A DNA stretch of 64,000 nucleotides from Tenrec ecaudatus (taxonomy: Eukaryota; Chordata; Mammalia; Afrosoricida; Tenrecidae), in the NCBI RefSeq assembly GCF_050624435.1, contig NC_134538.1, positions 119,620,437 through 119,684,436 of the forward strand, read 5' to 3'. Positions 49,086 through 61,226 of this stretch are shown piece after piece. The translations under genes were made by a program, and so were the position numbers. Under the pieces are notes generated by a model. The model was not told the origin of the DNA. It ran no database searches and was given only the letters and a program-made list of their open reading frames with translations. Each line of letters begins with the position of its first letter. The stretch's first letter is position 1.

Positions 49086-49203
49086 TGAATGTTTTCAGAA
49101 CATGCCTTGACTTTTTAAATACCATACTCTTCAACGTTTCACCTGCCACATTCTTGGGGTGTACTATTTTGCCAGCAGATAAGCTACCTATGGGAATAGA
49201 CAA

Positions 49204-49393
49204 GTAATCCCAGTAGCAGAGTGGGTTTATTGTTGGACTGCTAACCTAGACAGTTGTGGTTCAAACCATCCTTCTTCACAAGAAAATGATAAGGCAGCCT
49301 GCTTCCATAAAGGTTCTCAGACTCAGAAACCCTATGCAGCAGTTCCACTCTGAACTGCAGGGTCACTATGACTTGGAATGGATGCATTGTTGG
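49204..49393 (+). repeat. AfroSINE, plus strand
   Basis: The AATCCCAGTAGCAGAGTGGG head lacks its first bases; GGACTGCTAACCTAG, GCAGTTCCACTCTG and GACTTGGAATGGATGC follow. Confidence 0.82.
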
Positions 49394-49939
49394 TGCATTT
49401 AGTGTGGGTCTCAAATACGGAGCAGACAATGTGATAGGAAAAAGGAGAAAACGAGACCCAACTTATTTCTTTATACCAAATCCTGACCACATCCTTACAG
49501 CTCACTGTAATAAGACATTGCTATTGTTTGATACATTAGAAGATCATTCCTGTGATTTATTTAATTTTTTGAACACCATTGAGATAGAACTGTCATACTA
49601 CTCTGTATAGTTCAGGTTTCTTGAAGTCTCAATCAAAAAGTTATTGTCTCTGGTCCTCCCAAATTATTATCTCTGTAGGTTCAGAAATATGTATTACTTT
49701 TTGTCCATTAGAATGAATACAATAGCAATAAGTAATAAAAACCACCATATGGCAGATCCTAGATCCAAAGATTCCCAGGTCAAAAGGAAACATATTATCA
49801 TTGAGCTCAGATGATGGGCATCCAGTTTTGTTCATCATTGTGGGGAAGTGAACTTTCTCAATGGGGCATGTCCATTCACTTCTATGTATTCTCCACCAAA
49901 TGATTAGATGGGACTGCAAAAGTAGGGCATGCAAAACAC

Positions 49940-50278
49940 TGATAGAGGGGATTGGTCAGTTAAGTTTTATCCCCTCGCTGTAATAGAACTATCTTAGAAT
50001 CAAGAACACAGAATTCCCAGGGTAATCAAGGAAGTAGACACATTAGGAGAGATCATTCCAAATCCTTCACTACTGGAAGTGGCAGAGGCAGCAGAAGGCA
50101 TGACATTTTGGGACCAGAGACTGAGGTCAGGAACCTTACCTGTAAGGTAGACAATGTAAAATAGCGGTCCTAGACTATGAGATTGTGAGGTAGAACAGCA
50201 GATAGGCTTCCTGGCCCATGGAGACCAGAGACCTAGAGACCATGTAGCTAAGCAGCTGGGAGGGAGGGAGTGAAGGAG

Positions 50279-50327
<49 letters not shown>

Positions 50328-50545
50328 AGAGAGGACCCATGGATGAAGAGAGACACTGCTGTATACAAGATTCTGTTCTTAATGTTTTCTGATCCCAGCT
50401 TTATATAATCTGTTAACTTCCCTAATAAACATCATGATTATGAGTAATACCCTTGTGTTCTCTGTGGCCATTGCAATGAATTATTAAACCTAGGAGCAAA
50501 ACAGAATTCCATGAGAGGAATGGTTGGTGTCAGAATAGATTAAGG
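49940..50545 (+). repeat. Possible LTR (unclassified)
   Basis: CTTTATATAATCTG, an AATAAA signal at 50423, and a 3' segment TGTGGCCATTGCAATGAATT...GGTTGGTGTCAGAAT look like the R/U5 part of a retroviral LTR. No TG...CA ends or target duplication could be fixed, so this is tentative. Confidence 0.35.
50277..50324. repeat. (GA)n microsatellite
   Basis: An almost pure AG/GA dinucleotide run of about 45 bases. Serine/leucine-rich open frames across it on the other strand are artefacts. Confidence 0.95.
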
Positions 50546-53500
50546 AAACATGGAGGTAAGGGGCATGTTTGACCTTTGCCTTGTAGAAATTCATCTTGGA
50601 TTGGTGTGAAGTTGGATTCTCCTTGTTTCTTGTATAGCCAGAGGTCATTTATAGCCCCTGCTCCATTTTCTAAATCATATCACAAACACCTAATGAAAGA
50701 ATATATGTGGCATGGAAAATTGAAGTGTCATTATAAATTCTAAACCTAAAATTTATGTTGAAGTTGAGTGTTTGTTTATGGGAATGGGAATTTGGCAAAA
50801 GACTTTCATGATGGTACTGGACAACATAATTAATATAATTGATCTCACTTATTTGTATTTGTCAAAAATCTAGAGTTGGCAAATACTGGGTATTGTGACA
50901 ATGATACAAAATAGTCTTCAATATTCACTGAGATTATAATAAGATGCACTTTGTCAGCTAGGGTATTGGTATGTGAAAATGTAGAAAACTAATTTTGAAT
51001 ATGAACTAAAATGATTTTTAAAAGGAATAAAGGACTGAATAATTTAAACGCATACATATAACAAACTTGGGCAGAATTAGCCTCGAGTGCATTAAAAAAA
51101 GAAGACACGTTCACTGTTGTTATGAGAAAACAAATAGTTATGTGTATGAGTACATATTTATCACAAAGCTACAATAATTTGTCTTTTTTTAATTTGAATG
51201 TGATTAGATTTCATAGTGCCATTGATACAAATTATCTGACTCTTTTAATCATTGCTTATACTGATATTTAATAACATTTGAGGGTTAGAATCTCAACTCT
51301 GTGATTTTATTTCCAGTAAATGTTCTAATTAGTTTCCCAACTTACTCAAATGAAATAATAATAATTTTTTAAAAGCTTGATATTAAATTTCTAAAAAGAA
51401 GCTGGTTAATTCAATCTCAATTGAATAAAACCTACAGTAATAACTTATACTAATGAGTATAAGGGATTGAGTCCCATGTGGGCCAGTTAACTCTTCAGTT
51501 GTAGCCTTCATTTTTCCTGGGACTTGCTTCTGATCTGATTTGTATATGCAGGCGAACAATGCAGTTAAATAAGTGCAAATCCACATCATCCCTGGAAAAC
51601 CCACCTGCCAGACGACCTTTCCATGTTGTGGTGTCAAAGTGTAGTGCTGAATGAAGTGTAAACTTTTAAAAATATGTATTTAAATTCCTAAATTTTATGT
51701 TTTATGTATGTTTTGAAATAATATATCAGTCTGGGTGATCAGCAAAATTAAATAGGACTTTGTTAGGTTTTTAAAAAAAACATAATGCCTACTTAATAAA
51801 AAGAAGCATCTGCTACATGTAACAATCCATATGGCTTAACAATCCTTATAGTATGAGTGATGGGACCCGAGACCTCTGACCAGAGTCAGATTTTGCAGTT
51901 TTACATCCACCATGGGTGAAGGGAGAAGATACTTGCTGTGACTGACAGCTGCTCTTTCCAATGTATATAAAGTGTGATTTTGCTTCTATATGCTTGTGTA
52001 TTCATATCTGCGTATTCTCCAGACCATTTTCTATAGAAGGACTCATTATTTTCATTATAAGAAATTTCCCTCCCTAGTTTTCCAAGCCACTACAGAAACC
52101 CATCTTCCATTCCTCCAAAACTCCTTGCATCCCCACTGGCATGGGTATATTTTACATATTACCTTCCTCTTTTCTAAAACATTATCATCTGTTTCTAATT
52201 AAGTGACTTTTATTATTTAGTTGATAAGCCACACTGCATCCATATGTGCACTCAGAATACTTCCAAATTTAATTCTCCATTGGCTCAGGTGTACTCTTTG
52301 CAAAATATCCAGACTCTTGTTATTTAAAGTTTTTACTGTCCATGTTCAATCTACCAGGGTAGTTATGTTTCTTACCATGGAGTTTATCAAACCCTGTTTG
52401 CGAGAGTTTCTCTTTACTTGAAATTGCTGTTTCCTCTTGTAATGTCTTTGTCTCCTACAATCCTTTCTGTCCATGTGCACTTGCACCCCCAAGTTACCAG
52501 GAGCTGAAAACCATTCTTCAATACCAAATTGACTGCGATGCTGTAACTCTTTGTCAGCAGGGACATGGCAGTGGGTGTTGCCATTTGAAATGTTCATAGT
52601 GTCACAAAACCAATGGCACTTACGCACTTTCTTACAAGTGAGCCCCAATGCCCTGCACAGGCTTCTCCCATTCTCAGAGACATTCAAGGTTTTTGGCCCC
52701 AATTCATACATAGCTTCTAAGTTGCTCTCCACGTGACTTCAATATATGATTCATTTGAACCCTCTCCACCACCTCACCTTGGTGTAGTGTTTCTGCACAA
52801 CCTTATTTATAAGATGCATTCTTATACCCATTTGCTGACTCTAAATTGTGCATTCTTACCTCCGTGGCACGTGCCACCTATTCCTTTTAGTAGCGCTTAG
52901 TGGAGTAGCGCCCGTGTTTACCTTGACCTTGGTCCCTTTGGTGTTTCACTCACGTCCATCTGCTACGTGCCCTTTTACTTACCAGCCTCGCCGGCAGCGA
53001 TCTCTCCTAGCAGCTACTGACCCTTTACACAAACCATTTCATGGAAAATTCGAGGAGGTGGCAGCACCATGCCAATGGTTGTGTGTTCTCAGGTATGTAG
53101 TCTGACCAGACTGAGATAGAGACATTTTATGCTTCTCCTACCTGCTGATTTCTCATTTGTGGAATGGCAATGATGAAAAGGGAAAATGGTAAAATGAAAA
53201 GAAACAATGTGAAATGGTAACAGTAATTCTAAAGACTTCTTGTAAAGAGTCCAGGACATACAGGACGGATGCAGTAAATATGGAGTGCCTGCTAAAAGCC
53301 CGGCACTAGAGTCAAAGTGCGTGGGTGAACACAATGGACGACATCATCTTCCTGCGCTTCAGCAGTTATTGCGATCAGAATGCCGGCTAGATCCCTGTGA
53401 GAGGCCTGCGGTGTTTATTTTTCCCCCCCTTTGTGAAAGTGCTCTCACTTTTTCTTGTATGTCATGGCACCCGGCGGGAGTTTTTGTTGTTTATCTCTCT

Positions 53501-54940
53501 ATTGGGCATTGTGTTCTTGCCTTTAACGGATTGTTTTTATGCGTTTGATTTTTCTAGCTTCATGCAGCCACTGTTGAGATCTTGAATAGTAATCAAAATG
53601 CCCCTTCGATTAAAGAGAAGCTTTTTCATAGCCTAAAGGCACGGCATTGAGTGTATACAGATCCACAATTGCTGTGATTGCTATTTTAATGAAATAACAA
53701 GGGAAACTGTAGCAGAAACCTTCAAGTACATATGATGTCAGGGTAGGTTCTGGCATACCCTGGATTTTTATAGTTTGAATAGCAATACATGAACTTTGGA
53801 GTTCTTAACCTTATCCTAGCGGATCTTGTCTTGAACCATGATGATGTCATCTTGCAATGAAGTATCGGTTCCATTGAAGATTTTATTTTAGCGTGATTCA
53901 TACTCGACTTCTGTATCTGTAAATGCTGATGCTGTAATATGTGCCTGGAGAAAGCACATGCTTAATTGTCCTGTCTGAAATACTTGGTGCTATGTTTGGT
54001 TTCTATACTTCCACACGGATCATAGAAGAGATGAGTGATGTGGAAATTCATGGAAACATTGGAATGGGTATGAAGGTCAGTAGAAATCCTCCACTTCAGA
54101 TGTTTTAGGATACAATTTGTACATGGTAAATATAGATATCACTAGGAATTATTCACATTTCTTCATTTTCCAATAAACTGGAAAGCCTTTCTGATTTTAA
54201 TAGCATTGGTTGTTTTTTTTTAAAAGCAACTTCCAGCCAATCAGTATTATAGCATTTTAAACTCAATTCTTTGAAAAACAATGGTAAAGACAGAAGTGTG
54301 TGTTTGTGTGTGAATGTGTGCAATCCTTTCTGCCTTTATTTTATTTCAAACTGTAGTCGGTTAAAGGTCAATTGATGCGTATTTTGCTCTGCTTTCCAGT
54401 ACAATGGAACCAGGGCATGGTTTCTAGCGAGTTGCTCAGAACAAGATCCAGGCTATCTAAAATTAGCTTAGATGGTTCCAAGAAAAGAAATGAAAGTGTC
54501 TTATATTTAGTTCTAGGTGAGCATCCTGCTGTGCATTGATGCTGCTATAACCTACCCTCTTGGGCCAATATATGGGCCACCAATGAACTCCCAGCAGTAA
54601 AGCTTGAGGTATTTGTGGATGGACATTGTCTTTGGGACAGCAGAAGTGTTCCTTTGCTTTGTTACCAGAGAGAGAGAGTACTAGGATTGTTGAGAATAGG
54701 TTTGCTCAGATTTATGGCTCATGTCATTGGTGTTTCAGAATAACACAAAATAACAGTTTTAAACTTTTACATTTGCTTCCTAAAGAATGATAGGGAAATG
54801 CTTATAAGCCCAGGTCAAATCTTTCAACAAGGAAAGCCATGCTTAACTAAATAAAAAATAAGTTAGCATTTAGTAAAGGATTCAAATAATGTTATTAATA
54901 ATCTTTAAAATAACTTACTCCTTATATATTTTTACTTTTT
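50546..54940. other. Intronic DNA without recognised genes
   Basis: AT-rich to about 52840, then GC-richer to 53560. A 128-codon open stretch on the minus strand at 52346-52732 shows no known domain. A 14-bp palindrome with an E-box core (GTGGCACGTGCCAC) lies at 52864-52877. Confidence 0.4.
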
Positions 54941-55082
54941 AAACAAACTCACTCCCATCAAGTTGATTCTGACTCATAGCAATATCGTAGAAGAGGGCAG
55001 TACTTCCCCTTTGGCAACTAAGACTTTAAAAACCTTTATAGCTGAAGAGAGCCTCATCATTCTTCCATGGGTGGCAGGTGGG
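54941..55082 (-). repeat. AfroSINE, minus strand, shortened
   Basis: AAACAAACTCACTCCCATCAAG, TTCTGACTCATAGCAATATC and GAGAGCCTCATCATTC; the tRNA head is missing. Confidence 0.83.
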
Positions 55083-55449
55083 TTGGAAATGCTGGAACAA
55101 GGTTAATTTGTGGATATGACATAAAAATGTCTGTTTTTACATAGGTAACGCAATATGGAGGATCAAAATCTGCAGTTATAACAAAGTAAAAACAATTTCC
55201 CTCCTTTTTCTTACTAATTGCTGCTCTCTCCATTCTTTTTCCTCTTTTTTTTTTTGGTGTATTAGTTAAATACTCTTCTTGTAATAAGCATTATGTCAAA
55301 ATGACCTCATCCAAAGGAGTATTACTACCCTTTCGGCATCCTAAGTCTCTATGTAAGCAGACTGCATGTCTTTCTCTTCCGAATGGCCGGTGGGCTCAAC
55401 TGCTGAGTATTTAACCATCACACCAGGAAGGGGCAACACAGATTTGGTG

Positions 55450-56290
55450 GAGGGACTTCAAAAAGTTTGTAGAAACGTTCAATTCTCTTTTATTTATTAT
55501 AAAGATATAGCAAGGTATATAAAAGGAGGTACAAAAACAAGGAATATTTTTTCAAAGCTATGTATTTAAATTTTTTTTCACAAAACATCCTTGTCACCTT
55601 CAAGTACTCTCCATTACCTTTAATATGTTTTTCAAATCTGTGATTCCATTCTTGGAAACGTTTTTCAAACTCATGTTTGGATGGTTAAACACCTCCCTCA
55701 TTGTTTTGTTTTGTTTTTTTCACTTCTATGTCATCAAATTGCTGTCCTTTCATGTCCCTCTTCATGCACAGAAACAAAAAGTCTCATGGAGCAAGGTCAG
55801 GTGGGTGGGGCAAGAGAGGCATTCTGATTTTTGCCAAAATCTGACACACTGAGATGACTGCATGAGCAGGTGCATTCTCGTGGTGGCAACGCCAGTCCCC
55901 CTTCTGCCACAAATCAGACCTTTTTTGTGGCACATTGTTACACAATCTTTTCAGAACCTCTAAATAGAAAACTTGATTAACAGCCTGACCTGGTGGAACA
56001 AACTTCAAATGCACTACAAGTTGACATTCTCGTCTGTTAGGGAAGTTGACAGATATCCAGAAAAAGGTTTGTCATCAATCATCACTTCACCTTTTTTGAA
56101 ATAAGAAACTTACTGGTACAATTGAGTTTTCCTCATAGTGCTTCACTTGTAAGCTGTATTCATCATCACAACAGTTTCTGCAACATTTTTCCTAAGCAGG
56201 AAACAAAAGTTCCCAGCTGCATGCTGATTTCTTAAGTTGTCCATCATAAAAAACAAGGTTTGAGCAAAACTGCTTTCACAAAAATTTCAC
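55450..56290 (-). mobile_element. Mariner-family DNA transposon with an internal deletion
   Basis: One terminal-repeat-like end, ACTTCAAAAAGTTTGTAGAA, is at 55455; a weakly matching inverted partner lies near 56267-56290. Between them a mariner transposase relic reads on the minus strand. The total of about 840 bp is short of the usual ~1.3 kb, which fits the internal deletion seen in the coding part. Exact ends and the TA target site were not resolved. Confidence 0.75.
55570..56250 (-). pseudogene. Mariner transposase relic
   Basis: The N-terminal part (F-C-F-L-L-R-K-N-V-A-E-T...F-K-K-G-E and S-T-S-L-T-D-E-N-V) is followed at about 56015 directly by F-V-P-P-G-Q-A-V-N-Q-V-F-Y-L-E-V-L-K-R-L. 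Normally well over 100 residues, including the first catalytic Asp, lie between these, so a block has been deleted. Further on come H-H-E-N-A-P-A-H, where the catalytic Asp of the usual H-H-D-N is Glu (codon at 55877-55879), then H-P-P-D-L-A-P and the C-terminal G-E-Y-L-E-G-D-K. Shifts and stops separate the last parts. It cannot encode an active enzyme. Confidence 0.88.
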
Positions 56291-56707
56291 TGTGACCAGA
56301 AAGAACCTTCCTGGATGATGTCACTGGGTGCACTAACTCAGAGTTGCTTGATGTTGCCTGGAAGGAAAATATTAACAGCAAAATAATTCTGTGTGGTCAT
56401 AACGTAGCATCTGAAGCCTTATGAGAGCAAGAAGAACAATTTGCAAAATGTCTGCCCAACGTTAGAAATAGTAGCTCTAATTGTGCACCAGTCAAATTCA
56501 GAAACTGCCACAGCAATGACATCAATGGCTGCCCATCTGAGATGCCAACTGGACTCACAAGAGCTTCACATGGGTGCGCTTATTGAGCATACCTGTATGT
56601 ACACGGTACGTGCATGACACTGTGAAGAGGATATAATCACCTGCCAGCAACATCCTGGTTCTCCTAAAGTTTATGCAGTAAGTAACTCAAGGCATTATAT
56701 TATGTGA

Positions 56708-56893
56708 AGAACCTGGGTGGAGCAGTAGTTAAGCAAGCACTTAGTAGTCAGAAGGTTGTTGATCTGAACCTACCCAAGGCGGGGAAGAGCTGCCAATCTT
56801 CTCCTAAAGAATGACAGCGTTGAAAATGGGACTCTTCCACTCTCACATTTCGGGTCGCGGTGAATCAAGCATCAGCTTGACAACATCTAACGA
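56708..56893 (+). repeat. AfroSINE, plus strand
   Basis: GAACCTGGGTGGAGCAGTAGTTAAG head, CTTAGTAGTCAGAAGGTTG, GGGTCGCGGTGAATCAAGC and GACAACATCTAACGA tail. Confidence 0.82.
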
Positions 56894-59076
56894 AAACAGC
56901 ATGAAATATAGTCTACTGGAAACTTTTGCCTCCTCCCTGTGAGTCAGAATGGAAAATAACTACTCTCTGCTTTCCGGTCTTTAAGAAGTTTTGCCTAGCC
57001 TCCAAAATGATCCCTCTTCTCAAGAGTAGGTGAGACTCCGTCCATCACTCCTCTAGGCTTTGTGTCATTCTTGGCAAGAACTTCAAAGATCAATAAATCA
57101 AATGAGCTGATAAATGAATAATTGACAAATGGGATCTTGAGATGAAACCTGTGTGTTGTCATGTTTGAACACCCTGTTTATGGCGAAGAGAATGTTTCAG
57201 ATGGAAAATATTGCCGAGGAGATGTTGGCTAAGAAACAGCAGGGGCAGTGGGAGGACGTGTATCTGAGCACATGAAAGGGATAGGAGAGTAAGCAGAAGC
57301 AGGGTAATCTTCATAACAGCACCCGTTTGAGGGCAGATGAAAGAAGAAAAACTGACACAAAAGACTTGGTCCTGCGCCAGTCCACATTAGGGGCTCAGGC
57401 AGTACGCCTGGCTCTTTTCTCATTATGCGCACTTCGGAGGGATAATTACAGGAGTGGTTGGTCCCCAGCAGTCAGTTCAGCTGTTAAAGGATGTGTTTGT
57501 GCCACTACCATAACTCAGCCTGGCAGTGTAGTAGCTCTGTTTTCTATGATGGTTGATTGGGGAAGAAAGGAAGTCTCAGATCAGTCAACAGAGCCCTTGG
57601 ACTCACAGGGCATCTTAACTTGCCTATTAACAATCTCACCACCTTTATGTGTGGGGGTAGGATATTCCATCACACTTCACGGTATACCTCTAGAAAAATT
57701 TCCTCCTTTGTCTGGGAGACAGAATCGAAACGATGAATTATTCTAGAATTATATTTACTGGTGTGGGCATACACCTTAGTGGCCAGATGTGAACAAAGTT
57801 GTTTATAAAATTGCAGCTGTCAGAAAAATTGCTTTCAACCTAGTCTTAGAGCCCGCCGTGTCCATATTAATTATTTGAATGAGAACTCAGGTTGCTAATT
57901 AGTAAACTTACATTGTTTTCCGAGTTGTAGCATGACCACTGATCATAAAGAAAATTGCTCTGGTCTCTCAAGTGGTGATGGTAGAGGGAGACCCTCTATT
58001 TGAAATTCACTCATTCTTGTGAAGTTGTGAAGATATGTCATGCTTCAAAAGACATCTCATATAATGCAAACATGTCTAAGCTAGCAGTAGCAGACATTTA
58101 GCTTTAGAAGTTCCCTTTGGGCCCTAAACTAGAAAGAAGAATGAATAGTACATTTTGGCTCCAGGAAGGATGGTAGAGATCACTGATTCCATCACCTTCA
58201 ACACACGATTGAGGCACCCAAGAGCCAGAATGGCAACAGTACATGCAGAGAGTTAGACAACCGTATGGAAACCTAAGCCAGGCACCCTGACAGGTCTCCT
58301 GGCACACCTATTGTTTCTTTCTTCATGCCATGCCTTGGAATGGATCAACTTCCTGTCAAGGAGATAAAGAAAAGGCACTTGGGGAGGGAAATCCATGGAT
58401 GAAGACTTGGAAGGGGCAAAGAACCAGCTCGTCCCTGGTCGTGATGACTGGGGTGGCCTCCTGTGAGGGCTGAGTCATGCCCCGTGTCCAAGCACTGCTG
58501 TCAACCCAAGCTTAGCCCTGCATTCCGGCAGCATCTCAGCACTAATGAGGAGTTTACACCTAATGGTGGAACTACAGGTTCTGATATAGGAAAAAAGTAA
58601 GAGACACACAGATGTTTGTGTTTAAATCAGTAAAAATACAGAGACATTCTCTTTCTTTGATTCTGAATATATCATTAACTCATACTTTGAACTGTCATTT
58701 TTATTCCTGATTTTTGAGTCCTTGTAACTATATATGGCCACGAAATAGCTCCGTCTGACCCTCGAAAAGGGGACAGTTCACCTCAGGAGTTGACTTTTCC
58801 ACTCAGCGGAGAGACCCCAACGAAGCAAAAATATTGTGTTTTCCTTTAACTGTTAATGGTCCAGTGAGGGGAGGAAAGTTATAGACCTAAATTATAGGAT
58901 AGGGTTTTTTCATTTGTTTGTTTTAGGTAGTATAGTTCAAGTGTTTTACAACAAAATTCTAGCCAATAAATGTGAACTGTCCATACTGGTGAAAGCGTGA
59001 GAGGACTTTATCCTGGTCTTCCTTCGAGCTCATCTGGATCATTCAGTGGAATAGTCCAATTCTAAGGTCAGCTGTT
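56894..59076. other. Intronic DNA, no feature recognised
   Basis: Mixed composition with no repeats that I can name. The open frame at 57327-57746 (+) has no known domain. Confidence 0.4.
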
Positions 59077-59531
59077 TAGGAATGTTATTTCTTCTTCTTT
59101 TTTGGTTTACAATGTTTATGGCTTATATATCCTAGATGATTTTTCCATGTACCTTTTTCTTTCTTTCTTTTTAAAAATCATTTTATTGGGGCTCCTACAA
59201 CTCATCACAATCCATCCATCCATCCATCCATCCATCCATCCATCCATCCATTGTGTCAAGCACATTTGTACATTTGTTGCCATCAACATTTTCAAAACAT
59301 TTCTTTGTACTTGAGCACTTGGTATCAGCTCCTCATTTTTCCGTTCCTCCCCCCACCCTCCCTCCCTCATGAACCCTTGATAATTTATAAATTATTATTA
59401 TTTTTTCATGTCTTACACTGACCGATGTCTCCCTTCACCCACTTTCCTGTTGTCCATCCTCTAGGGAGGGGGGGGTGTCTATGTAGATCATTGAGATAGG
59501 TTCCCCCTTTCTAGGAATGTTATTTCTTCTT
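59077..59531 (-). mobile_element. 5'-truncated L1 insertion with a 20-bp target duplication and apparent 3' transduction
   Basis: TAGGAATGTTATTTCTTCTT occurs perfectly at 59077-59096 and 59512-59531. On the minus strand the insert runs: L1 3' UTR (59511 to 59173), an interrupted A-tract (59172-59153), about 50 bp of non-L1 sequence (59152-59104), then a second short A-tract (59103-59098) next to the duplication. That order is the signature of read-through past the L1 polyadenylation site. Confidence 0.93.
59210..59251. repeat. (ATCC)n microsatellite inside the L1 3' UTR
   Basis: About ten tandem CCAT units, expanded at a place where the L1 3' UTR already carries ATCCATCCATTGTGTCAAGC-type sequence. 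Confidence 0.93.
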
Positions 59532-59800
59532 TGCCATTCAGAAATCTGAGAGATTAGGGATGACATATCTTTGGGGATTATTAATCTTTCTAACACAGAA
59601 CTCAAGAAGGACAAGGTGAAAATTGCCTCTTGATGATAAATGGCGAGAGAGAGATCTCGGTAACTCTGCTGAGAACTTTCAGTGATGTTGCACATTAGTG
59701 AGTCTAATGCACTTTGTCCTGATGTGTGAAATGAGGCTAGTTCTTTCTCCTTTCTCACCACATGACACTGGCAGATAAATCTAAAGTGGAGTACACAAAC

Positions 59801-60008
59801 CAAAATCAAACTCACTGTGTGGAGTCAGTTCTGACTCATCAGGGCCCCCTAGGGGAGGGTAGCACTGTCCCTGTGTGGTTTTGAGACTATAATTTTACAA
59901 GAGTAGAAAGCCTCACCTTTCTCTGGCGCTGAGTGTCTAGTGGTTTTGAACTGCTGATATTTAAGTTAGAAGCCCAATGTATATCCCCCCTACACTACCA
60001 GGGGTCCT
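59801..60008 (-). repeat. AfroSINE, near full length, minus strand
   Basis: CAAAATCAAACTCACTGTGTGG, TTCTGACTCATCAGGGCCCC and TACACTACCAGGGGTCCT (inverted head). Confidence 0.92.
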
Positions 60009-60231
60009 CAGGATAGAGTACGGTTAACATTAACTATCAGTTGGTTGAATTGGTATGGTATGACAGCTGATTATATATAAGTAGTAGACAGCTACTGTAT
60101 TCAAGTGAAAATTAATTTGAACAACACTGAAAATACAGGTAAATTAAAAACATAAATATCACTCTTCACTATTTTGTTCTGTAGACTTTGTTCAAAAAAT
60201 TTACATTTAGAAATTAGCATATTGGTTCAAA

Positions 60232-60428
60232 GGAGCCCAGGTGGCATGCTAGGATATGAGTTGGACTGCTACCCACCCCGTCCACAGTGTAAGCTCACCT
60301 GCGGGTTAGCTGGAGGGAGATGAGGCTTTCTGCGCCCGTACAGATTGACAGCCAGAGAAATCTGAGGGGGGCGCTGCTCTGTCTTACAGAGTTTCTGTGA
60401 GCTGGAATGGACTCAGTAACAGGATGTG
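60232..60428 (+). repeat. AfroSINE, near full length, plus strand
   Basis: Head GGAGCCCAGGTGGCATGC, GGACTGCTACCCACC, GCGCTGCTCTGTCTTAC and GAATGGACTCAGTAAC. Confidence 0.88.
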
Positions 60429-60526
60429 AGTAAGTGGGAAGGGAGATCATGTTATTGGCTAAGTTGGAAATATTATCACAAAATGTAATAATGATACAAA
60501 TCCCTAAAAGTTGCCAGATAGGACCA

Positions 60527-61226
60527 TGACAGTTTTTGTGCCAACTTGACAGTGCTAGGATTCCCAGGGGTTTGCCAATTGACATCTATGGAGGCTAGTC
60601 CCCTCTGACCTGACCTAACATTGTAATCAACTCCATAATATATAAGCAGCCAATCAACTCTAAGAAGATATGAGTGGGACACAACCCTTCTGCTCATCTC
60701 ACAACCTTCATGCAGTTGAAATGACATTTGCTAGGGCATGTGACATGCTTCCTATATAAGTGGGGGCTGTGGAAAATTCTGCCTGCTATTTGCAGGGTAT
60801 GGATCCTCTGTCGGACTCATCAACTTCTGGTTGTCTGGTTGTTTGGATTCAAGGCAATGACCTGACCTGTCAATGACCTGACAGGATTGCTAGTCCTGAG
60901 AGCCATCTAACCAGCCATCTGATCTGCCAACCTTGGATGTATTCACTTCTGCATCTCTAAGTCTGACCTGCTGTCCTCGCATCTATGTGCTTCAGCAACC
61001 ATCAGCCTGTGGTTTCCCTGCTTGTCTCAGGGGAATCAATTCCCAAAGACATGGCAGTCAGGGTAAACCTCCAGTTGACCTCTGACCCATGGATTTGGAA
61101 TCTGAATAGATTTGGACTTGCCTGCTTTTACAACTGGGTGAGCCAATTTATGGACATAAATTTCTCTTTACATATATATGCACCTATATAAGTATCAGTG
61201 GTTTTTCCTCTCTAGGGAATCCAGCA
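60527..61226 (+). repeat. Solo LTR, ERV-L/MaLR type
   Basis: It begins TGACAGTTTTTGTGCCAACTTG, ends GGAATCCAGCA, and carries CTATATAAGTGGGGG (promoter-like, 60752) inside. At about 700 bp it is longer than the others and includes a short repeated CAATGACCTGAC motif. Target-duplication pentamers could not be matched, so the ends are approximate. Confidence 0.7.

Noticed and set aside
50000-50368. Ser/Leu-repeat protein on the minus strand
   Set aside because: It is a translation of the GA microsatellite.
59102-59370. Repeat proteins across the ATCC array
   Set aside because: These are microsatellite and L1 3' UTR translation artefacts.
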